A stretch of 19,153 nucleotides of DNA from OAS926 sp035503715 (GTDB lineage Bacteria > Pseudomonadota > Alphaproteobacteria > Rhizobiales > Rhizobiaceae): the NCBI GenBank assembly GCA_035503715.1, contig DATJTE010000104.1:1-19153 (forward strand), read 5' to 3'. Positions 14,272 through 19,153 of the stretch are shown in pieces (position 1 is the stretch's first letter; each line of letters opens with the position of its first letter). Both the position numbers and the translations under genes were made by a program. Below the pieces are notes generated by a model. The model had not been told where the DNA came from, did no database searches, and was given only the letters and a program-made list of their open reading frames with translations.

Positions 14272-14292
14272 CGTCATGCGAATGGATGACAG
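14272..14292. promoter_or_regulatory. 20-bp dyad between cydA and the LuxR-type regulator
   Basis: The minus-strand reading is TGTCATCCATTCGCATGACG. It has TGTCAT and ATGAC(A/G) arms around an 8-base centre. The second copy at 15374-15394, on the other strand, matches at 19 of 20 positions (14273-14292 versus 15374-15393 reversed), including the asymmetric centre. The length and symmetry resemble LuxR-family binding sites. One arm overlaps the likely -35 of the regulator gene. Confidence 0.6.
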
Positions 14293-14312
14293 TTCGCGCC
14301 CGGCCTTATGAT
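14286..14312 (+). promoter_or_regulatory. Candidate promoter of the LuxR-type regulator
   Basis: ATGACA (14286-14291) and TATGAT (14307-14312) resemble -35 and -10 boxes, but the spacer of 15 bases is short. The -35 is also one arm of the dyad at 14272-14292, so a bound regulator could block or reposition polymerase. Confidence 0.35.
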
Positions 14313-14341
14313 AATGTGCCGCTGGCAGGGGTAGAGGGCAT

Positions 14342-15367
14342 ATGGACAGAACCGCGGCGAGAAGGCCCGAGACAGGGGTCGAGACCCCCGGCATGGCATC
14401 CGGCAACGACCGGGACGTCGAGGCGATCCTGAAGCTGCTGCGGGCGGAATCCGAAGCCTTCTGGAACAAGGACATCGAAGCCTACAAGCGCTGCTGGGTG
14501 AACGCGCCGTATGTGCGGCGCACCGGCTGGTGGTCGCTCGGCGGTGTCACCTGGCGCGTCGGCTGGGATGAGATCGAGCGGCGCACGCGAGAGCAGTTCG
14601 CGGCCTTTCCCGAGAAAAATGCAACGCCGGAAACCATGTGGCGCGAGAACATGGTGATCCGCGTCGGCAAGGACATGGCGTGGGTCAGCTACGACCAGCA
14701 TGCCACCGATCAGGGCGAACCTATTATCGACATGCCCGGGCTGTCGCGTGAGACGAAGATCCTCGAAAAGCATGAAGGCGAATGGAAGCTCGTCTATCTC
14801 TGCTATCTCCACCGCACCACGCATCAGATGTCGTCCGCGGTCGTCCAGATCGACGGCGAGCGCCGCGTGATCTGGAAAAACCCGGCTGCCGAGACAGAGC
14901 TCGCAGGCGATTGCGGGCTGGTCATCCGCGCCGGCAGGTTGCGCGCGCTCGACCGCGCGGCGGATCAGCGGCTGACGGCGACGGTGGACTGGGCGGCGAA
15001 GCTCGATGAAGGACTGGAAGGGCGGCGCGAGGCCGTGCCGATCGTGCTTGAAGGCGGTCGCGGCGAACCGGCCAATGTCTGCTGGGTGATCGCCGACAGC
15101 GGTGTCATCCTGGTTGCCATCAACGACCGCGCCGCAGCCAGCGACCGGCTGAAGCGCGCCTCGCTGATCTACGGCATATCGGCATCGCAGGCAGCACTCG
15201 CCAGCGAGATCATTGCCGGCCGCGACCTGCGCGAAGCTTCTGAAAACCTTGGTATTTCGGTCAACACAGCACGCACGCAACTGCAGCGCATGTTCGACAA
15301 GACGGGCGTGCGCAGCCAGGCGGCGCTGGTGCGCGCACTGCTCAGTGTCTCCGCGCCGGGAGAATAA
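14342..15367 (+). CDS. SnoaL-like / LuxR-type HTH fusion transcriptional regulator
   Basis: This is a 341-residue protein in three parts. Residues about 25-155 read as a SnoaL-like/NTF2-fold domain: AILKLLRAESEAFWNKDIEA, YKRCWVN, TREQFAAFPEKN and EGEWKLVYLCYLHRT. Residues about 160-265 (VVQIDGERRVIWKNPAAETE, RAGRLRALDRAADQRL) match the linker/sensor segment common in single LuxR-type regulators of alphaproteobacteria. Residues about 279-335 are the LuxR helix-turn-helix: ISASQAALASEIIAGRDLRE, ASENLGISVNTARTQLQRMF and DKTGVRSQAALVRALL. SnoaL-like folds often bind small hydrophobic molecules, so this is a plausible ligand sensor. GAGGG lies 5 bases before the ATG. The gene is divergent from cydAB (148 bases) and flanked on both sides by the same 20-bp dyad. 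Confidence 0.87.
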   Translation: MDRTAARRPETGVETPGMASGNDRDVEAILKLLRAESEAFWNKDIEAYKRCWVNAPYVRRTGWWSLGGVTWRVGWDEIERRTREQFAAFPEKNATPETMWRENMVIRVGKDMAWVSYDQHATDQGEPIIDMPGLSRETKILEKHEGEWKLVYLCYLHRTTHQMSSAVVQIDGERRVIWKNPAAETELAGDCGLVIRAGRLRALDRAADQRLTATVDWAAKLDEGLEGRREAVPIVLEGGRGEPANVCWVIADSGVILVAINDRAAASDRLKRASLIYGISASQAALASEIIAGRDLREASENLGISVNTARTQLQRMFDKTGVRSQAALVRALLSVSAPGE

Positions 15368-15373
15368 TTCGCC

Positions 15374-15394
15374 CTGTCATCCATACGCATGACA
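15374..15394. promoter_or_regulatory. 20-bp dyad downstream of the regulator, upstream of RTX-6
   Basis: TGTCATCCATACGCATGACA (15375-15394) is a 6-bp inverted repeat around 8 bases and nearly matches the copy at 14272-14292 on the opposite strand. It begins 7 bases after the regulator stop and ends 116 bases before the RTX-6 ATG. A weak -10-like GATTAA follows at 15413-15418. This suggests that RTX-6 is in the regulon of the neighbouring LuxR-type protein. Confidence 0.6.
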
Positions 15395-15510
15395 ACGCCG
15401 CCTCCCCTTTTCGATTAATTCCCCACTCCATTCATCGCGAGCTGCCCAAGCGGCGGCCTGAACGAGGCGCGGCGCCTCACGCGATCCCACACTGAAAAAT
15501 GGAGATGGAC

Positions 15511-16851
15511 ATGGCACTTATCGTGAAGGCGGAAAACGATATTCAGGCAGGCATCCGCGCCAACCTCGGAACCACCGACGACCTTTTCGTCGCGGCCGGC
15601 GTGACCGTGTCGCGCACCGACGCGGTCGGCCCCTCAATGGTGGCGGTTTATGCCTCGGGGTCAAACCATATCATCGACATCCAGGGCTCCGTCGTAAATC
15701 TCGGCGACGCGATTCAGATGGGCGATGATCCCAGCGCCGACAGCGGCTCCCGCATCCTCATCGGGGAGCAAGGCTATGTCGCGACCTATGGCACCGGCTC
15801 GGCGCTCGACATCCGGTCGCAGAATACCGAACTGATCAACCGCGGCGTCATCTCCGCCATCGGCGGCGATGGAGTGGCGTTTCAAGGCGGCGCGTCGGGG
15901 ACAACGACTATCCTCAATTTCGGGCATATCGAAGGGGATTTCGGCGTGCTCGTCGACAATACCGGCGAGACATTCAAGCTGACGAACTCAGGCACGATCG
16001 ACGGAGGCTCATACGCCTACCGCGGCGGCGCCGGGACCGATCACATCATCAACACCGGGTGGATAACCGGTTTCGTCCACCTCGGCCTCGGCACGTCCGA
16101 GGACACGTATGACGGCAGAAGCGGCCATCTGGAGGGAGGCGTGTACGGGTTCGGCGGCGACGACTACATCCTGACCGGGACAGACCACGACGTCATCGAT
16201 GGTGGCGAAGGCAACGACTATATGGCGGGCGGCGCCGGCGACGATCTCTACTGGGTCGACAGCCTGGGCGACCAGGTCATCGAGCTTGCCGGCAAGGGCA
16301 CCGACACGATCCGCTCCGCGATCACCCTGACGCTCAAGACGAACATCGAAAATCTGGTCATGGACACGGTCGGCAATGCCAACGGCACCGGCAATGCCGT
16401 CGCTAATGTCATCACCGGCGGAAACGGCATAAACCATCTCAAGGGACTGGCCGGCAACGACACGCTGGTGGGCCGCGACGGCAATGATCTTTTGACCGGC
16501 GGTCTCGGGGCGGACAGGTTGACCGGCGACGATCACGCCGACCGTTTCATCTTCAATTCAGTGGCCGAAAGCCGCGCCGGGAATGGCATTGACAAGATCA
16601 TGGATTTCACCCGCGCCGAGGGCGACAAGATTCAGCTCAGCGCGATTGACGCGAACAGCACCATCGCCGGCAATCAGGCTTTCAGCTTCATCGGCAAAGC
16701 GGCGTTCAGCGGCAAAGCGGGGCAGTTGCGTTATGTGAACAACGGCAATGACACGATCGTCACAGCCGACATCAACGGCGACCGCAAAGCGGACTTCACA
16801 GTGATCAGCGACGTTGCAATCAATTTCTTCAAGGTTGATTTTATCCTTTAA
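15511..16851 (+). CDS. RTX protein with N-terminal NSG-I repeat module (RTX-6)
   Basis: This 446-residue protein starts MALIVKAENDIQAGIRANLG, then TTDDLFVAAGVTVSRTDAVG, which parallels the start of RTX-7. Residues about 50-200 carry beta-helix-like repeats (LINRGVISAI, ILNFGHIEGD, LTNSGTIDGG, IINTGWITGF). Nonapeptide repeats and the module YWVDSLGDQVIELAGKGTDTI follow (about 205-340). The C-terminal domain (about 341-446) is type C: RFIFNSVAESRAG, DKIMDFTRAEGDKIQLSAID, GNQAFSFIGKAAFSGKAGQL, ADINGDRKADFTVISDVAIN, ending VDFIL. The ATG at 15511 has GGAG at 6 bases and is preferred over 15499, whose own codon precedes that SD. It lies downstream of the dyad at 15374-15394 and ends at a clear terminator. 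It is probably exported by a type I system, with an unknown target. Confidence 0.93.
   Translation: MALIVKAENDIQAGIRANLGTTDDLFVAAGVTVSRTDAVGPSMVAVYASGSNHIIDIQGSVVNLGDAIQMGDDPSADSGSRILIGEQGYVATYGTGSALDIRSQNTELINRGVISAIGGDGVAFQGGASGTTTILNFGHIEGDFGVLVDNTGETFKLTNSGTIDGGSYAYRGGAGTDHIINTGWITGFVHLGLGTSEDTYDGRSGHLEGGVYGFGGDDYILTGTDHDVIDGGEGNDYMAGGAGDDLYWVDSLGDQVIELAGKGTDTIRSAITLTLKTNIENLVMDTVGNANGTGNAVANVITGGNGINHLKGLAGNDTLVGRDGNDLLTGGLGADRLTGDDHADRFIFNSVAESRAGNGIDKIMDFTRAEGDKIQLSAIDANSTIAGNQAFSFIGKAAFSGKAGQLRYVNNGNDTIVTADINGDRKADFTVISDVAINFFKVDFIL
16537..16559 (+). repeat. 23-bp exact repeat shared by RTX-4 and RTX-6 (copy 2)
   Basis: This is the second copy of 5481-5503, at the start of the type C C-terminal domain of RTX-6. 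Confidence 0.85.
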
Positions 16852-16880
16852 AAATAAGCATTTAGACTACAAAAACCTTA

Positions 16881-16917
16881 TGGCCGGACGTATATGCGTC
16901 CGGCCACTTTTCGTTTG
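16881..16917 (+). terminator. Rho-independent terminator after RTX-6
   Basis: TGGCCGGACG (16881-16890) pairs perfectly with CGTCCGGCCA (16897-16906) around TATATG, followed by CTTTTCGTTTG. An AAAAA run precedes the stem at 16871-16875, so it could also act on the minus strand. It separates RTX-6 from RTX-7, which must have its own promoter in the following 170 bases. I see no gene there. Confidence 0.85.
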
Positions 16918-17090
16918 TATTCAAATGTTTCCGGCGTGTAACCGTGCACCATGAACCGACCGCCGTCGCGGCATGGGAAGGTTGCAGAGCTGGACGATAA
17001 GCCGCTCCGAACCGGCCGGCGTAGGGGCGCTGTCCAAGAGGAAACAGACCGGACTGCCTGTGCGGCCGGCAAGCTTTCGAGGACGCACCC

Positions 17091-18425
17091 ATGGCTTATC
17101 AGATCTTCAACTTCGACTCGGTCGGCAACGGCGTGCGCGCCGATCTCAGCACAACTGACGACATGTATGTGAAGGCCGGCGTGATCGTTGGCCGCGAAGA
17201 TGCGGTAACCGGCAACGATTACACCGTCGGCGGCCAGGGCTCGGATCACTCCATCGAAGTCGACGGGCGGATTACGGGCGGAGGCGTCGCGATCTGGCTC
17301 GGTGACGGCGTGGCGGACAACTCAAATAGCCTCAAAATCGGCGCAACAGGCGTGGTTCAATCCGTTGGGGCCAACGCAATCGTCGTCAACGGTCACAGCA
17401 ACTCGTTTGAGAATGCCGGCAGGATCGAGGCGACGATCAATGGTCTTTTCCTGAACGGTCCATCGGGCAGCGGAAGCACGCGCGTCGAAAACACCGGAAC
17501 GATCGATGTTGGCGCCAACGCGATTTCGCATGTTGGCGGCACGCAAACCGTGGAAATCTTCAACAGGGGTTTCATCAGGGGCGACAGCGAGGCAATCGTC
17601 GCCTCGGGCAGCGGCGTCGACAAGGTTTACAACACGGGCACGATCATCGGTGCGGTCAGCCTCGGCGGCGGCGATGATCTTTTCGACGGCCGCGGCGGCT
17701 CGCTGAATGGCGTCGTTTTCGGTGAGGACGGCAACGACCGACTGTTCGGTGACAGTGGCGCGGACTATCTCGTCGGCGGCGACGGTAATGACGAAATGCG
17801 CGGCGGCCGCGGCAACGATTTCTACCTTTCAGACGTGGCGAGCGATCTCATTGTCGAACTCGCCGGCCAAGGCACCGATGCGATCCTCTCGTACAAATCG
17901 CGCACGCTGGGCGCCAACATCGAGAATCTGGAACTGCTGACGAACACGGCAAGCTTCGGCATCGGCAACACGCTGGCGAACAGCATCACCGGCGACTCGA
18001 TGAACAACACCCTTCGCGGCCTAGCGGGCAAGGATACCTTGCTCGGCAACAAAGGGGACGACAAGCTCACCGGCGGAATTGGCGCCGATAAGCTAACAGG
18101 CGGATTGGGCGCGGATCGCTTTATCTTCAATTCTGTTGCCGAGAGCCGTGCCGCGGGCGGCATCGATAAGATCGTGGATTTCTCGCGCGCACAGAAAGAC
18201 AAGATCCAGCTCGATCTGATCGATGCCGATACGACGCAGGCAGGCAACCAGGCGTTCAGCTTCATCGGCACGAAAGCCTTCTCGGGCAAGGCGGGCGAGC
18301 TGCGGTATGCGAAGGCCAGTAGCGGCAGCATCATCACCGCGGACTTGAACGGCGACGGCAAGGCTGACTTCACCGTGATCAGCGATGTGGCGGTGAATTT
18401 CAGCAAGGGTGATTTCGTGCTTTAA
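17091..18425 (+). CDS. RTX protein with N-terminal NSG-I repeat module (RTX-7)
   Basis: This 444-residue protein begins MAYQIFNFDSVGNGVRADLS, then TTDDMYVKAGVIVGREDAVT, clearly paralogous to RTX-6. Residues about 50-190 hold N-[STA]-G-x-I repeats (FENAGRIEAT, VENTGTIDVG, VYNTGTIIGA). Nonapeptide blocks (GEDGNDRLFGDSGADYLVGG and others) surround the module FYLSDVASDLIVELAGQGTD, in which tyrosine-valine-aspartate is replaced by YLSD. The type C C-terminal domain has RFIFNSVAESRAAGGIDKIV, GNQAFSFIGTKAFSGKAGEL, ADLNGDGKADFTVISDVAVN and ends KGDFVL. GAGGA precedes the ATG by about 8 bases. RTX-6 and RTX-7 are probably a tandem duplication whose N-terminal halves have diverged more than their tails. 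Confidence 0.93.
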   Translation: MAYQIFNFDSVGNGVRADLSTTDDMYVKAGVIVGREDAVTGNDYTVGGQGSDHSIEVDGRITGGGVAIWLGDGVADNSNSLKIGATGVVQSVGANAIVVNGHSNSFENAGRIEATINGLFLNGPSGSGSTRVENTGTIDVGANAISHVGGTQTVEIFNRGFIRGDSEAIVASGSGVDKVYNTGTIIGAVSLGGGDDLFDGRGGSLNGVVFGEDGNDRLFGDSGADYLVGGDGNDEMRGGRGNDFYLSDVASDLIVELAGQGTDAILSYKSRTLGANIENLELLTNTASFGIGNTLANSITGDSMNNTLRGLAGKDTLLGNKGDDKLTGGIGADKLTGGLGADRFIFNSVAESRAAGGIDKIVDFSRAQKDKIQLDLIDADTTQAGNQAFSFIGTKAFSGKAGELRYAKASSGSIITADLNGDGKADFTVISDVAVNFSKGDFVL

Positions 18426-18545
18426 TGCGCAGCCGACCTTCTCCCTTTGTGGGAAAAAGTGTCGCCCAAGACCGGCTGCAGGCCAGCGCGTTCGCGGGTG
18501 GTAGTGCTTGCTTTCTCAGGGCAGAATCTCCGATACTGCAACAAG

Positions 18546-19153
18546 ATGGGCGAGCCTGGAGGCTCCGGGTTGGGCTATCGCTTCGGCGACTATCTGCTGG
18601 ACATCGAACGCGCCGAGCTCCGGCGCGGTGCCGAGCATATTGCCATAGAACCGCAGGTCTTCGAGGTGCTCGTCCACCTCGTGAAGAACCAGGATCGTGT
18701 CGTGAGCGCCGAGGAACTGATCGATGTGGTATGGCGGCGGCGCGCCGTCTCGCCTTCGGCGCTGACCAGCCGCATCAACGCGGTGCGGAACGCCGTCGGC
18801 GACAACGGGACGGACCAGAAGGTCATCAAGACGATCGTCCGGCGGGGCTACCGCTTTATCGGAAACGCAACCACCACGTCGGACGCGCCAACGCGCTCTC
18901 TCGCAGTCGCTGACGATCTCCATCAGGACGTTCTGTTCTGCACGTCCGACAATGGCGTGCGGCTCGCCTATGCCAAGGTCGGCGCCGGTCCGCCGCTGGT
19001 GAAGACCGGCAACTGGATGAACCACATCGAATATGACTGGGAGAGCCCGGTCTGGAGCCATCTATTGAAATGGCTGGCAACCGGCCGGCAATTGATCCGC
19101 TACGACGCGCGCGGCAACGGTCTCTCCGATTGGGACGTGCAGGACTTGTCCTT
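18546..19153 (+). CDS. Winged-helix / alpha-beta hydrolase fusion regulator, 3' end outside window
   Basis: An open frame runs from the ATG at 18546 to the window end (202 complete codons). Residues about 11-105 are an OmpR/CadC-type winged helix: YRFGDYLLDIERAELRRGAE, EPQVFEVLVHLVKNQDRVVS, AEELIDVVWRRRAVSPSALT and VIKTIVRRGYRFIG. From about residue 130 an alpha/beta-hydrolase-like sequence begins: NGVRLAYAKVGAGPPLVKTG, NWMNHIEYDWESPVWSHLLK and LIRYDARGNGLSDWDVQDLS. This fusion is recurrent in Rhizobiales as a one-component regulator; whether the hydrolase part is catalytic or only binds ligand cannot be seen, because the nucleophile region lies beyond the window. No good SD precedes 18546, and in-frame GTG codons at 18498 and 18504 are alternatives, so the start is uncertain. 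Confidence 0.85.
   Translation, partial: MGEPGGSGLGYRFGDYLLDIERAELRRGAEHIAIEPQVFEVLVHLVKNQDRVVSAEELIDVVWRRRAVSPSALTSRINAVRNAVGDNGTDQKVIKTIVRRGYRFIGNATTTSDAPTRSLAVADDLHQDVLFCTSDNGVRLAYAKVGAGPPLVKTGNWMNHIEYDWESPVWSHLLKWLATGRQLIRYDARGNGLSDWDVQDLS

Noticed and set aside
14273..15393. Near-perfect inverted repeat flanking the regulator gene as transposon ends
   Set aside because: There is no transposase, no target-site duplication and no repeat extension, and each arm is itself a dyad as expected of a regulator site.
18439..18457. Hairpin CTTCTCCC-GGGAAAAAG region after RTX-7 as a terminator
   Set aside because: The stem is weak, with a mismatch and only three G-C pairs, and is not followed by a U-run.

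Overview
The window is GC-rich DNA that looks like an alphaproteobacterium of the Hyphomicrobiales/Rhizobiales, possibly a Mesorhizobium- or Aminobacter-like genus. The lineage call rests on the gene mix: a DUF1127 peptide, a DUF892 ferritin-like protein, a CioAB-type quinol oxidase, a winged-helix/alpha-beta-hydrolase fusion regulator, and many secreted glycine/aspartate-repeat proteins. It is an inference, not a marker-gene identification.

The dominant feature is a family of seven RTX (haemolysin-type calcium-binding repeat) proteins, all on the + strand and scattered between ordinary genes. RTX-1 (1-1012, 5' truncated by the window), RTX-2 (1169-2287), RTX-3 (2424-3576, broken by a one-base frameshift) and RTX-4 (3984-5795) fill the left end, with one small membrane-peptide gene among them. 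RTX-5 (9379-10719) lies in the middle. RTX-6 (15511-16851) and RTX-7 (17091-18425) are adjacent at the right. The proteins are mosaics. Four share an N-terminal module of N-S/T-G-x-I repeats that looks like a beta-helix, and two complete ones (RTX-2, RTX-4) have unrelated N-termini. Three distinct C-terminal export-type domains are combined with these heads. Six of the seven end in D-F-(V/I)-L and RTX-5 ends D-F-E-V-I, resembling substrates of type I ABC exporters. No exporter gene is in the window.

Between RTX-4 and RTX-5 (5770-9248) lie two small minus-strand hypothetical genes, an exodeoxyribonuclease III, a TetR regulator with a likely operator at its own promoter, a divergent homocysteine S-methyltransferase followed by a good terminator, and a DUF1127 peptide. 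After RTX-5 come a 43-residue proline-rich peptide gene with a strong ribosome binding site, a 4-oxalocrotonate-tautomerase-like protein, and (minus strand) a DUF892 protein and a cydB-cydA operon for a cyanide-insensitive-type bd quinol oxidase.

A regulator with a SnoaL-like front half and a LuxR-type C-terminal helix-turn-helix is divergent from cydAB. A 20-bp dyad (TGTCAT-N8-ATGACA type) occurs once in the cydA/regulator intergenic region and again just behind the regulator, upstream of RTX-6. This suggests that the regulator links the bd oxidase, itself and RTX-6. Two other RTX genes (RTX-2, RTX-4) share a GC-rich palindrome about 70 bp before their starts and have SD sequences that lie inside dyads. 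The right edge carries the first two-thirds or less of a winged-helix/alpha-beta-hydrolase fusion gene. No tRNA, rRNA, CRISPR array or insertion sequence was seen, and no gene-free stretch exceeds about 260 bases.
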